Below are positions 48,718 through 57,508 of a stretch of 64,000 bases of DNA, piece after piece (position 1 is the first letter of the stretch; the number at the start of each line of letters is the position of its first letter). A program made the position numbers and the translations under genes. The DNA lies in NCBI RefSeq assembly GCF_014397005.1, contig NZ_JACGWS010000001.1, positions 186,001-250,000 of the forward strand, in the 5' to 3' direction. The DNA comes from Kordia aestuariivivens (GTDB taxonomy: Bacteria > Bacteroidota > Bacteroidia > Flavobacteriales > Flavobacteriaceae). The notes under the pieces are model-generated. The model did no database searches and was not told the origin of the DNA. It was given only the letters and a program-made list of their open reading frames with translations.

Positions 48718-48873
48718 TGTGTTTTATTTAAGGGAAAACTTAATTTTTGATTTGGACCTCTTGTGTCAGTGCAACGATCCGTTTCTGCTATTGTTTGTAA
48801 AGTCCCTCCAACTATTTTCAATATTTGAAAATTAGAAACTCTATTTTTTTTAAATTTAGTGTTTTGTTTTCAT
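48706..48873 (-). pseudogene. Frameshifted GG-leader peptide precursor
   Basis: On the minus strand the ATG at 48873 gives MKTKH and then a stop. One frame over, the sequence reads 'FKKNRVSNFQILKIVGGTLQ' and on to 'TIAETDRCTDTRGP', which has the shape of the GG leader and a core start. Restoring one base near 48857 would join ATG, leader and core. Only one Cys remains in the core. I read it as a decayed eleventh member lying between the two regulator cassettes. Confidence 0.6.
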
Positions 48874-48921
48874 TTTGTTTTGAAATTAATTAGTAAGCTA
48901 TACCGTGTCAAAAACTAGACC

Positions 48922-48951
48922 AAAAATGCAACATATATTTGATGCATTTTT
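48922..48951 (-). terminator. Terminator of peptide 9
   Basis: AAAAATGCA / TGCATTTTT stem with 12-base loop, about 30 bases past the stop codon at 48981. Confidence 0.7.
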
Positions 48952-48980
48952 GTTTTTACAATACTAGGAGTTAAAATACT

Positions 48981-49226
48981 TTAGCATATTGCATGGTCTC
49001 GAGTTTCTCCGTCTCCACCACAAACATCGCTTTCTGATACTGTTTTAATTGTAGTAGGGCAATATTTATAAGTATCACATTCAAATGAGTTAGCGCATGT
49101 ACAGGTAGGTTCATGAGGTTGATCACCTGTTGGACAATGCGTAGTGACTCCACCAACTAAAGAGTTAATAATGTTAACTCCTGCAATTTTAATCTTTCCT
49201 AAATTTAATTTTTTTTGTTTCTTCAT
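48981..49226 (-). CDS. GG-leader Cys-rich peptide precursor 9
   Basis: An 81-residue precursor starting MKKQKKLNLGKIKIAGVNII with 'NSLVGG' ending at 26; an in-frame extension 17 codons upstream is rejected. The 55-residue core has eight cysteines ('HCPTGDQPHEPTCTCANSFE', 'CDTYKYCPT', 'VCGGDGE', terminal 'AIC') and resembles no family I know. It lies 68 bases downstream of regulator 2, with no convincing promoter between them, so it may be co-transcribed with that regulator. Confidence 0.72.
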   Translation of the reverse strand: MKKQKKLNLGKIKIAGVNIINSLVGGVTTHCPTGDQPHEPTCTCANSFECDTYKYCPTTIKTVSESDVCGGDGETRDHAIC

Positions 49227-49294
49227 GACAATATGTTTTAGTGAGCTCGAAAGTAGTTGTGTTAAGTGTAAAAACAAAACAAAACACCCTGTAA

Positions 49295-51085
49295 TTATCG
49301 AATTAAAGGTTCTTGAATGTCTTCTGAGGTGTTGATTTTATTGATGTTTTTAATATAATAAGAAGGATATATGCCTGTTTTACTCTTGAAAGCTCTAGAG
49401 AACGAATCTGGTGATTTAAAACCTAATTCTGAAGCAATAGACTTAATATCATACGAACGAAAAAGCTTGTCTTCTTTTAATTTTTCTAAGGCAAAAGTAA
49501 TTCGCAAATTTGTAATGTATTGGATAAATTTCTGTTGTTTTTCCGAATGAATTACTTTTGATAAATACGCTTTGTTTGTTTTTACTTTTTTTGCGACAAA
49601 TGCTAAATCGCAATTCACATCTAGAAAAAGTTTCTTTTGTTCAAACTTGTCTAAAGCAGTAAGAATTTGTTGTATTTTTTCTTCGTCAATAGTTAAGGTA
49701 GGTTTTGACTTTTCTTTTTTTACAGGAACAATTTCTTTCTTTGTCTTCAACTCCTTTAAGAGATTCTGAAACTTAGCTTCATTTTGACGTTGTTTACCTT
49801 TACTGTATACTAGAAATAGTAAGAAAAGGAAAATAAGAACGATAATTATGATCAGAGCTACAGTATAGTTATTTTCTTTTTCTTCTTGATCTGCTATTAA
49901 TCTTTTTATTTGATCCTCTAATTTTTCCATGTCATGATCTCGAATAGCGCTTTTTACACTTTTGCTAACGTGCTCATTAATTTTCCTGTTCTCTTTATAT
50001 AATTCCCAATATTTAAGAGTGTTTTTTCCGTCACCCTTTTTACTATAAAAATCTGTTAGTGTATAATATGTTCTGTCTAGAAGTATATAATTGGCAACAT
50101 TTTTTTGGGATACAGAATCAGTTTTTCTTAAAAAGTCAATTGCTTTTTCTTCTTGTCCAAGTTTTTTATAACTGACTCCAATGTAATAATATATACTTGT
50201 AAGTAAGACTTTTTCACCTTGTTGAATTGCTTTTCTTTCTGCAATATTTAATTCAGAAATAGCTTTTTGATACTCCCCTTTTTCATGATTTATAATTCCA
50301 TATTCGGTTAAAAAATAAATATATCGAGAAACATTATCAACACGTAGTGATTCTTTTAAGCCTATTTCATTGTAGATTTCAGCAGAGTCTAATAAACTTT
50401 TTTTTAAATCTTCTTCATTTGCAGCATATTTTACATAAGTGTCTGTTAGTGCTATTAATGTACTTAAGTACGAATAGGAATAAGAATTAGATTTTCGTTC
50501 TTCTTCGGAGAATGAATTGTAATAGTTGTAATTTTTCAGCAGAATTTTTAAAGCAGCCTCCTGATCTCCTAAAATATTTTCTACTAATGCGATATTATGA
50601 GAAACCATATATGTCATACGAGGATTCGAATCTTTATAAAAACTATAAGCAATACTATAGTTTTCAAAAGCTTCTTCATATTTGCCGTAATCATATAAAA
50701 TTTTTCCTTTTAGGAATATGGACAGAACTTCTAGGTTGCGGTCTTTTAATTGTGTTGTGGCAATGTCTCTTGCTGTTTCAATATATTCAACTGCCTGATC
50801 ATGGTTTCCTTTGTTATTCTCTAAAACTGCATAGCGCCTGTAGGCGTAAAATAATTTTAATGAATCATTTTTCTTCTGTGCATTTTCAAAAAGCTTATCT
50901 GCATATATCTTTGCTTTGTTAGACTCGTTATATAAATATTTTAAATAAAACTTATTAAGTTCTTTGTATGAATACTTCGCCAAGGAATCAACTTCTTGTT
51001 CTTGGGCATAAAATGTTTGAGTTGAGGTATATATGCAAAAAAGCAGCAATAGCCTTAAATAAGTTGGAGGAATTATAAAGCGCAT
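49295..51085 (-). CDS. Membrane-spanning TPR sensor/AraC-type regulator 2
   Basis: A 596-residue paralogue of the 46808 protein with the same order: signal-type helix (1-28, 'TQTFYAQ'), TPR-rich periplasmic part ('AVEYIETARDIATTQLKDRN', 'AFENYSIAYSFYKD', 'AISELNIAERKAIQ', 'AIDFLRKTDSVSQ'), coiled coil, membrane helix ('VALIIIIVLIFLFLLFLVY') and AraC HTH ('LAFVAKKVKTNKAYLSKVIH', 'SIASELGFKSPDSFSRAFKS', 'KTGIYPSYYIKNIN'). A -7 box TAGATTTG on the minus strand lies at 51184-51177. With peptide 9 downstream it forms a second regulator-peptide cassette next to the first. Confidence 0.88.
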   Translation of the reverse strand: MRFIIPPTYLRLLLLFCIYTSTQTFYAQEQEVDSLAKYSYKELNKFYLKYLYNESNKAKIYADKLFENAQKKNDSLKLFYAYRRYAVLENNKGNHDQAVEYIETARDIATTQLKDRNLEVLSIFLKGKILYDYGKYEEAFENYSIAYSFYKDSNPRMTYMVSHNIALVENILGDQEAALKILLKNYNYYNSFSEEERKSNSYSYSYLSTLIALTDTYVKYAANEEDLKKSLLDSAEIYNEIGLKESLRVDNVSRYIYFLTEYGIINHEKGEYQKAISELNIAERKAIQQGEKVLLTSIYYYIGVSYKKLGQEEKAIDFLRKTDSVSQKNVANYILLDRTYYTLTDFYSKKGDGKNTLKYWELYKENRKINEHVSKSVKSAIRDHDMEKLEDQIKRLIADQEEKENNYTVALIIIIVLIFLFLLFLVYSKGKQRQNEAKFQNLLKELKTKKEIVPVKKEKSKPTLTIDEEKIQQILTALDKFEQKKLFLDVNCDLAFVAKKVKTNKAYLSKVIHSEKQQKFIQYITNLRITFALEKLKEDKLFRSYDIKSIASELGFKSPDSFSRAFKSKTGIYPSYYIKNINKINTSEDIQEPLIR

Positions 51086-51206
51086 AAAAAGTAAAAATAT
51101 AAAGTATGAATATTCGATTGAAGGTACTAAGTGCTACTAACAATAGAAAAAGTTATAAATTCAGCTAAGAATCATACAAATCTAATAAAAATATAATCCG
51201 TACACA

Positions 51207-51237
51207 TTGGTCAGTCAAAGTGTTTTACATAAATTTG
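51207..51237 (+). promoter_or_regulatory. Promoter of the pyrophosphatase gene
   Basis: TTG at 51207-51209, 20 bases, TAAATTTG at 51230-51237, a full consensus match 35 bases before the ATG at 51273. This promoter excludes the in-frame TTG at 51207 as a start codon. Confidence 0.8.
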
Positions 51238-51272
51238 CACCCGATTTGAAAAGAAGCGTAAAAATTGAAGAT

Positions 51273-51800
51273 ATGACAGCGAAAGAGAAAAGAACATTTG
51301 ATGCACTGATTGAAATTCCAAAAGGAAGTAGAAACAAATATGAATATGACTTTGAATTAAAGAAAATTCGATTCGACAGAATGTTATTCTCATCAATGAT
51401 GTATCCTGGCGATTATGGCTTTATTCCTGAAACACTAGCACTTGACGGTGATCCATTAGATGTATTAGTATTAGGAACAGAACCTACATTTCCAATGTGT
51501 GTGATGGAAGTAAAACCAATTGGAGTTTTCCACATGGCTGACGAAAAAGGACCCGATGAAAAAATAGTATGTGTACCTGTAAGTGATCCAATTTGGAATA
51601 GCTACAATGATATTGATGATTTGAATCCGCACAGAATAAAAGAAATTACACACTTCTTTCAAGTATATAAAGATTTAGAAAAAAAGAAAGTAGATGTTGG
51701 CGGATGGGGAAATGCCCATGAAGCCTATGATATCGTTGATAAATGCATTGAACGATACGAGTCTAGCGAGCACAAAATAAAGGGAGACTTCTCAATATAA
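51273..51800 (+). CDS. ppa: Soluble inorganic pyrophosphatase (family I)
   Basis: A 175-residue enzyme starting MTAKEKRTFDALIEIPKGSR. 'NKYEYDFELKKIRFDRML', 'YPGDYGFIPETLALDGDPLD' and 'VCVPVSDPIWN' contain the metal-binding acids of family I; length is standard for bacteria. It hydrolyses cytosolic pyrophosphate to phosphate. A membrane pyrophosphatase gene follows directly in the same direction, an unusual pairing that puts both routes of PPi removal side by side. Confidence 0.94.
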   Translation: MTAKEKRTFDALIEIPKGSRNKYEYDFELKKIRFDRMLFSSMMYPGDYGFIPETLALDGDPLDVLVLGTEPTFPMCVMEVKPIGVFHMADEKGPDEKIVCVPVSDPIWNSYNDIDDLNPHRIKEITHFFQVYKDLEKKKVDVGGWGNAHEAYDIVDKCIERYESSEHKIKGDFSI

Positions 51801-51824
51801 AAAAAAGATTACACCGTAAATTAA

Positions 51825-51862
51825 AAAAAAACCTTCTAAAGCTATTTAGAAGGTTTTTTTTT
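51825..51862 (+). terminator. Terminator between the two pyrophosphatase genes
   Basis: AAAAAAACCTTCTAAA-GCTA-TTTAGAAGGTTTTTTT hairpin, about 16 base pairs, ending in a T run. Confidence 0.9.
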
Positions 51863-51913
51863 ATGCTTGATTTTGTTACATTTACGCCGCTAAATAACAA
51901 ATCAAACAAAAAT

Positions 51914-54229
51914 ATGGAATCAATGATGATTTACATGCCAATAGCATTGGCTGCATTAGGCTTAGTCTACATGCTTATCAAAAAATCTTGGGTAATGAAG
52001 CAAGATGCCGGCGACGGAAAAATGAAAGAGATATCTGATTATATATATGAAGGAGCGTTGGCTTTCCTAAATGCAGAATATCGTTTACTAGCAATATTTG
52101 TAGTAATAGTAAGTATCGCTTTATTTGCTGTATCTGTCTTTGTGGAAACAACACACTGGTTAATAGTAATCGCATTTATATTTGGAGCTGTATTCTCTGC
52201 GTATGCAGGAAACATCGGAATGAAAATAGCAACCAAAACTAATGTGCGAACTACGCAAGCAGCACGTACAAGCTTACCAAATGCTTTAAAAGTATCATTT
52301 GGTGGTGGAACAGTTATGGGACTTGGAGTTGCTGGTTTAGCAGTTTTAGGACTCACAGGATTCTTTATCATATTCTACCAATACTTTATGGGAGGAATAT
52401 GGACGTCAACTGGCGACATGACAATTGTACTAGAAACACTAGCAGGATTCTCTCTTGGAGCGGAATCAATTGCATTATTTGCACGTGTTGGTGGTGGAAT
52501 CTATACAAAAGCTGCCGATGTAGGAGCTGATTTAGTTGGAAAAGTAGAAGCAGGAATTCCTGAAGATGATCCAAGAAACCCAGCAACAATTGCTGATAAT
52601 GTTGGAGACAATGTAGGAGATGTAGCAGGAATGGGAGCCGATTTATTTGGTTCGTATGTAGCCACTGTATTAGCAGCAATGGTATTAGGAAACTATATCA
52701 TTCGTGATATGGGCGGAAATATTGTTGACAAAGGTTTTGACGGAATTGGACCTGTATTATTACCAATGTCAATTGCTGGTGTTGGAATTATTATTTCTTT
52801 GATCGGAACCATGTTGGTGAAAATAAAAAGTAATGATGCCAAAGAAAAACAAGTAATGGGCGCATTAAATATTGGAAACTGGGTATCTATTGCACTTGTA
52901 GCATTAGCTTGTTTCGGATTAATAAAATATATGTTACCAGATACAATCTCAATGAAATTCTTCGGTGAAAACTTAGATGATGCAGGAAAGGCTGTACCAG
53001 TAGTTATAGACTCTATGCGTGTATTCTATGCAACCTTAGTTGGTTTATTTGTTGGTGGAGTTATATCATCAATCACAGAATATTATACAGGATTAGGTAA
53101 AAGCCCAATCTTAAAAATTGTACAACAATCATCTACCGGAGCAGGAACAAATATTATTGCAGGTTTAGCAACAGGTATGATTTCTACATTCCCATCAGTA
53201 TTATTATTTGCAGGTGCAATTTGGTCGTCATACGCATTAGCAGGATTCTACGGAGTTGCTTTAGCAGCTTCAGCAATGATGGCAACAACAGCAATGCAGT
53301 TAGCAATTGATGCTTTCGGACCTATTGCGGATAACGCGGGTGGAATTGCTGAAATGAGTGAACAAGAACCAATCGTACGTGAACGTACTGATATCTTAGA
53401 TGCAGTAGGAAATACAACAGCAGCCACAGGAAAAGGTTTCGCTATTGCTTCTGCAGCTTTAACATCATTAGCCTTATTTGCAGCGTATGTAACCTTTACT
53501 GGAATTGACGGAATCAACATTTTCAAAGCGCCAGTACTAGCAATGTTATTTGTTGGAGGAATGATTCCAGTAGTATTCTCTGCATTAGCAATGAATGCAG
53601 TAGGAAAAGCAGCGATGGAAATGGTAGAAGAAGTACGTCGTCAGTTCAAAGAAATTCCAGGAATTATGGAAGGAACTGGAAAACCAGAATACGACAAATG
53701 TGTAGCAATCTCTACGAAAGCATCTTTAAAAGAAATGATGTTACCAGGATTATTAACAATCGGTTTCCCATTAGCAATTGCTTTTATTCCAATGATTTTT
53801 GGAATGGACAATTTAGCAATCGCGGAAATGTTAGGTGGATATATGGCAGGAGTTACCGTAAGTGGTGTACTTTGGGCAATCTTCCAAAACAACGCTGGTG
53901 GAGCTTGGGACAACGCTAAGAAATCATTTGAAGCTGGTGTTGAAATCAACGGAGAAATGACATACAAAGGTTCTGAGGCACACAAAGCAGCTGTAACTGG
54001 AGATACTGTTGGAGATCCTTTCAAAGATACGTCTGGTCCATCAATGAACATCTTAATCAAATTAACATGTTTAATTGGATTGGTAATTGCACCAATCTTA
54101 GGAGGGCACGCTGAAGAAACGCAAACAGCAGAAGAAGTAAACAAAAACGTAATTCAAGTAAATGTTGAAGAAGCTGCAAAAACTGATGTCGCATTGAACG
54201 TGATTACAATGAAAGAAGAGAATTTATAA
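51914..54229 (+). CDS. hppA: Membrane-bound ion-translocating pyrophosphatase
   Basis: A 771-residue protein with some 15-16 membrane helices, starting MESMMIYMPIALAALG; an ATG 17 codons earlier lies before a -7-like TACATTTA and inside the terminator tail, so it is rejected. Signature 'AADVGADLVGKVEAGIPEDD' and 'NPATIADNVGDNVGDVAGMG' bind PPi and Mg. 'GNTTAATGKG' has Ala where K+-independent enzymes carry Lys, which points to the K+-dependent class containing Na+ pumps. It couples PPi hydrolysis to Na+ or H+ export. An extra hydrophilic tail (about 60 residues, 'EETQTAEEVNKNVIQVNVEE') ends the protein. Confidence 0.93.
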   Translation: MESMMIYMPIALAALGLVYMLIKKSWVMKQDAGDGKMKEISDYIYEGALAFLNAEYRLLAIFVVIVSIALFAVSVFVETTHWLIVIAFIFGAVFSAYAGNIGMKIATKTNVRTTQAARTSLPNALKVSFGGGTVMGLGVAGLAVLGLTGFFIIFYQYFMGGIWTSTGDMTIVLETLAGFSLGAESIALFARVGGGIYTKAADVGADLVGKVEAGIPEDDPRNPATIADNVGDNVGDVAGMGADLFGSYVATVLAAMVLGNYIIRDMGGNIVDKGFDGIGPVLLPMSIAGVGIIISLIGTMLVKIKSNDAKEKQVMGALNIGNWVSIALVALACFGLIKYMLPDTISMKFFGENLDDAGKAVPVVIDSMRVFYATLVGLFVGGVISSITEYYTGLGKSPILKIVQQSSTGAGTNIIAGLATGMISTFPSVLLFAGAIWSSYALAGFYGVALAASAMMATTAMQLAIDAFGPIADNAGGIAEMSEQEPIVRERTDILDAVGNTTAATGKGFAIASAALTSLALFAAYVTFTGIDGINIFKAPVLAMLFVGGMIPVVFSALAMNAVGKAAMEMVEEVRRQFKEIPGIMEGTGKPEYDKCVAISTKASLKEMMLPGLLTIGFPLAIAFIPMIFGMDNLAIAEMLGGYMAGVTVSGVLWAIFQNNAGGAWDNAKKSFEAGVEINGEMTYKGSEAHKAAVTGDTVGDPFKDTSGPSMNILIKLTCLIGLVIAPILGGHAEETQTAEEVNKNVIQVNVEEAAKTDVALNVITMKEENL

Positions 54230-54250
54230 AAAATTCAAACGTATATATTC

Positions 54251-54339
54251 AAAAGGCTGTAATTGAAAAATTACAGCCTTTTTGTTTTTCAATACACTAT
54301 TAAAAAGTGTATTGAAATAATCTCGCTGAAAAGCGAGAT
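54251..54339 (+). terminator. Three stacked hairpins after hppA
   Basis: AAAAGGCTGTAATT/AATTACAGCCTTTT (54251-54282) is a strong terminator with T run. It is followed by CAATACACT/AGTGTATTG (54290-54314) and ATCTCGCT/AGCGAGAT (54320-54339). The first ends hppA; the last two lie just beyond the convergent methyltransferase gene and may serve it. Confidence 0.82.
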
Positions 54340-54343
54340 CTCA

Positions 54344-54835
54344 TCACTTTTTCCGATACAAATACAATGTAAAAGGCGTTGCTTTACGCGATATAAAATT
54401 AACCACTTTCTCCGCTTCCCAAGCAGGAATATCAAAATCATGTGTCACAATACGTGCACCAACAGGCAATTCGTTTTCCAACTTCAATGAAATTTTTCCT
54501 AACATATTTCGGGTTAAGTATAAAATAAGTGCATCCACTTTTGAAATATCGGCGTTGAAAAAATCTTCCGCTCTAATTTCTATGGAATCTAAATTTCCTT
54601 CTTTTTTTAAATTTTCAGCAGCAGCTTTCAATGCAACAGGCAAAATTTCATAACCAACACAGGTTACCTTTGCCATTTTTGAAGCTGCAATCAAACTTCG
54701 AGCGTCGCCGCAACCTAAATCAAAAAGGAGTTCTCCATCTTTCAAATCTAAAAGACGTAATTTTTCTAACACTACTTCGTCTGGCGTTAGCTCGTAAGGT
54801 TCGCCTAATGACGTAAAAATGGTTGGTGAACTCAT
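54344..54835 (-). CDS. Class I SAM-dependent methyltransferase
   Basis: A 163-residue protein: 'LFDLGCGDARSLIAASKMAK' is the SAM-binding motif I, 'CVGYEILPVALKAAAENLKK' motif II, 'IEIRAEDFFNADISKVDALI' and 'LYLTRNMLGKISLKLENELP' the post-motif region. The short one-domain form with 'YLTRNMLGKI' resembles the Dot1-like/FAM173 (ATP synthase c-subunit lysine methyltransferase) branch, so a protein lysine may be the target (weak inference). It is followed on the same strand by nothing; a six-base gap separates it from the large gene upstream, likely one operon. Confidence 0.85.
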   Translation of the reverse strand: MSSPTIFTSLGEPYELTPDEVVLEKLRLLDLKDGELLFDLGCGDARSLIAASKMAKVTCVGYEILPVALKAAAENLKKEGNLDSIEIRAEDFFNADISKVDALILYLTRNMLGKISLKLENELPVGARIVTHDFDIPAWEAEKVVNFISRKATPFTLYLYRKK

Positions 54836-54841
54836 ATAAAT

Positions 54842-57346
54842 TTAACTAGTATATAATTGTTTTTTTAAGGTTTCGAATGTATCCGACAAGTAAAAAGCGC
54901 ACATGCTTTTCAATCGGATAATTAATTCTTGATGTACAAACTCGCCTGTTTCGTTGGTGCGTGCTAAAAAGGCTTCTACGCCATATTGTGAAATAATAGG
55001 ATGATCTTGTTCAAAAGTAGTCATTCCTGCCAACAAACCTTTAACAGCAGCTTTTAAGTCATCAGCGAAGAGCAGCGCAACTTTATCTGCCACAATTTCC
55101 ATCAATCTCGAAGTAATCAGTAAATTTTGTGAATCATTTGCTTGCGATTTGTCTTTGCTAAAAGGATTCAAATTAAACTTTTCAGTTACTTCCATAATTC
55201 CTTGTCCTTTCTCAGCAACATTGGCAACTTGTTCCACACGATTGATGATTTTCCCATACTTTTCAATATTCGCAATGTTTCCAAAAATAGCGCCAATATT
55301 CCCCACAAAAGGCAATACGGTTAACAACATATTTACAACGGTAAATCCTTTATTGGCAGCACCACGCCAAACATCTGTTGAGGTAATTTTTGAATGTTCA
55401 AAATAAATATGCGCCAATTCAATTGCGACTAAAAACGTCAAGGCATTCACTTCTAAATGTCGAAGGCTTTTTGGGTCTAAAAAGTCAATTCCAATCATCA
55501 AAAAAGATGGTTTTCCTTCTACACCAATTACAGAAGTAGAATATGTTCCGCGACCAATATAACATTCAGGAACGTTTATCTGCAACGCGAAACAAATTGC
55601 CGTAATGCGTTCTATAATTTCTGGGTGATTATGAGCGTTTAATCGATCTGAAAAAGAAATCACCGCTTCATAATCTGGCGGATTCAACGCGGCAATAAAA
55701 TTGTTCAACGAGTCAAAAAAACCTTTGGCATTTTGAAAACAACTTGGCACAACTTCTTTCAGTACTTCTTTCTTTTCCAGCCGTTGATAATCGTTTGTAA
55801 CTTCCGTTTTATGCGTTACTAAATCTTTCGCGCTTAATATTTCTTGGATTGTTTTTGCTTTCTGTTGATGTTTTTCATGTAAGGCTAATGCGTCAATTCG
55901 CGCATGTAATAATGGTTGTAATACCGCAAGTTTGTGAATGGTTTCAGAAACATCTTCATTGAGTTCTTTTTGAATATTCAACATAGCTTCCAAAATCGTA
56001 ATTTTCAACTGTTGCCCACCTTCGCCTTCCAAAAGATTGGTCGTGTTTGTCGGTAACAAATCTACAATACTATCATCCGGAAGCGATTCGTAAATTGTTC
56101 TATATAAAGAAATAGCTGCTGTAAATCGTTCTGAATTATTCAAGTGTTTTGCATAATTCAGATTGAACTCAAACACAATTTCAGCTTTCTTTTCTTTCTC
56201 AATAAACAATTGGTAAAAATGCTCATGAAAAGCAATCGTATGTTTGGCAGTTGTCTTTTTTTGAAGTGGTTGTAAAATCGCTAATACTTTCTTTTGTTCG
56301 TAGTATGAAAGTTTCCAATCGTTCACAATCATAATTAAATTCTCGCCAAAAGTTTCATGTGCATTTGCGTGTTTTGTAAAAACTTCCAATAGTTTTTCTG
56401 GCTTTTCTGCATCTACTTTTAATCGCTTTAACAGCGGAATTAAATCTGCTTTCAATTCATTCAACAACAAATCTGTCGTTGTACTTTGCAGTTGAAACAA
56501 GCGTGAAGCTAGCTGTAAATGTGCTTCTTTCTTATTGTATTTTTTAACTAAAATATCTCCAAAAATCCCCAAGCGATTTCCTGTATTTTCAAGCACAGGT
56601 AAAATTTCATGATACAACGTATCGTTCATGAATTCGGTGTAAAAAGACAGTGAATCTGTTGTAATTAAATCTTTCCCTGTTTTATCTTCAAGTGTAAAAC
56701 TTTCGCTAGAAATGTCAAGCAATAGCATATTATAATCTGGTATTTTTCCAAGGAGAAACGTTCGTTTGGAAGTCAGTACAAAATGCCAAGAAGTATGTTT
56801 TGGAAGTTCCTTTTCTGCATCTTGAAGCGTTACTTCGCTAATTCCCAAAATACTCAAAACATATTCTTTCAGTTGCAACTGATGAAAAATAAAATTCTGC
56901 GTTTCTAAATCGAGTACTTGTACATATGAAATGACTTCTTCGTTTTTGAGCGCATACAAATGATCATCTTGCAGCTTCAGTAAAAAGGTTTGTAAGTGTA
57001 TAAAAAACGCTTGTTTCTTCAAATCGAAATCTGCCGCTTTCTTTGTTTCTTTATAAGAAGAAAGGTCAATTTCTACCTGTTCCGCAATGACATAAATAAT
57101 GGTTGAATTCTGGATGCATTGCAATCGTGTAGTTGCAATAATGCCTTTTTTTTCATCCGTAGTAACATCTGTGTCAACTGTAAAACCATTCGTAATTTTC
57201 TTAACAGCTAGCTCCGTTTTTGATGTTGTTTCAAAAAAAGTAACCAAAGGAATTTTTAAATCGTGAACCGAAAAACCATCGGAAACATACAGTTTAGCAA
57301 TGGTTTTTTCGTCTTTATCTTTTGAACCTTTAAAAAAGTTGAGCAT
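54842..57346 (-). CDS. Large hypothetical protein with degenerate M48-like region
   Basis: An 834-residue protein without signal peptide. Most of it is helical and unlike anything I know. Around residues 630-760 it has 'TFLVAIELAHIYFEHS' followed some 100 residues later by 'RLMEIVADKVALLFADD'. This resembles the M48 peptidase layout (HExxH plus ExxAD), but the first His of HExxH is Ile, so classical zinc catalysis is doubtful. A hydrophobic stretch lies between ('VVNMLLTVLPFVGNIGAIFG'). The methyltransferase gene follows after six bases. Function unknown. Confidence 0.6.
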   Translation of the reverse strand: MLNFFKGSKDKDEKTIAKLYVSDGFSVHDLKIPLVTFFETTSKTELAVKKITNGFTVDTDVTTDEKKGIIATTRLQCIQNSTIIYVIAEQVEIDLSSYKETKKAADFDLKKQAFFIHLQTFLLKLQDDHLYALKNEEVISYVQVLDLETQNFIFHQLQLKEYVLSILGISEVTLQDAEKELPKHTSWHFVLTSKRTFLLGKIPDYNMLLLDISSESFTLEDKTGKDLITTDSLSFYTEFMNDTLYHEILPVLENTGNRLGIFGDILVKKYNKKEAHLQLASRLFQLQSTTTDLLLNELKADLIPLLKRLKVDAEKPEKLLEVFTKHANAHETFGENLIMIVNDWKLSYYEQKKVLAILQPLQKKTTAKHTIAFHEHFYQLFIEKEKKAEIVFEFNLNYAKHLNNSERFTAAISLYRTIYESLPDDSIVDLLPTNTTNLLEGEGGQQLKITILEAMLNIQKELNEDVSETIHKLAVLQPLLHARIDALALHEKHQQKAKTIQEILSAKDLVTHKTEVTNDYQRLEKKEVLKEVVPSCFQNAKGFFDSLNNFIAALNPPDYEAVISFSDRLNAHNHPEIIERITAICFALQINVPECYIGRGTYSTSVIGVEGKPSFLMIGIDFLDPKSLRHLEVNALTFLVAIELAHIYFEHSKITSTDVWRGAANKGFTVVNMLLTVLPFVGNIGAIFGNIANIEKYGKIINRVEQVANVAEKGQGIMEVTEKFNLNPFSKDKSQANDSQNLLITSRLMEIVADKVALLFADDLKAAVKGLLAGMTTFEQDHPIISQYGVEAFLARTNETGEFVHQELIIRLKSMCAFYLSDTFETLKKQLYTS

Positions 57347-57415
57347 ATATCTACAGAAATAACTTTTGAGAATAGAAAAATAAACAATTTTTAGCAGAAC
57401 TGCTGTTTTTTCGTG

Positions 57416-57427
57416 TATACGCGTATA
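57416..57427. promoter_or_regulatory. Perfect palindrome TATACGCGTATA upstream of peptide 10
   Basis: A 12-base perfect palindrome 81 bases before the ATG at 57509 and 69 bases before the divergent start at 57346. Its position relative to the peptide resembles that of palindrome B, but the sequence differs. Confidence 0.45.
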
Positions 57428-57508
57428 AATGGTATGGTTAAATGCTTATTGTCAGGCTGATAAGATTGTAACTTGAAGTCAATTATTAACAAACAAAACA
57501 ATTTAATC

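Noticed and set aside
51207-51272. Longer pyrophosphatase starting at the TTG at 51207
   Set aside because: That TTG is the -33 element of a full promoter (TTG-N20-TAAATTTG) and family I enzymes start near the ATG at 51273.
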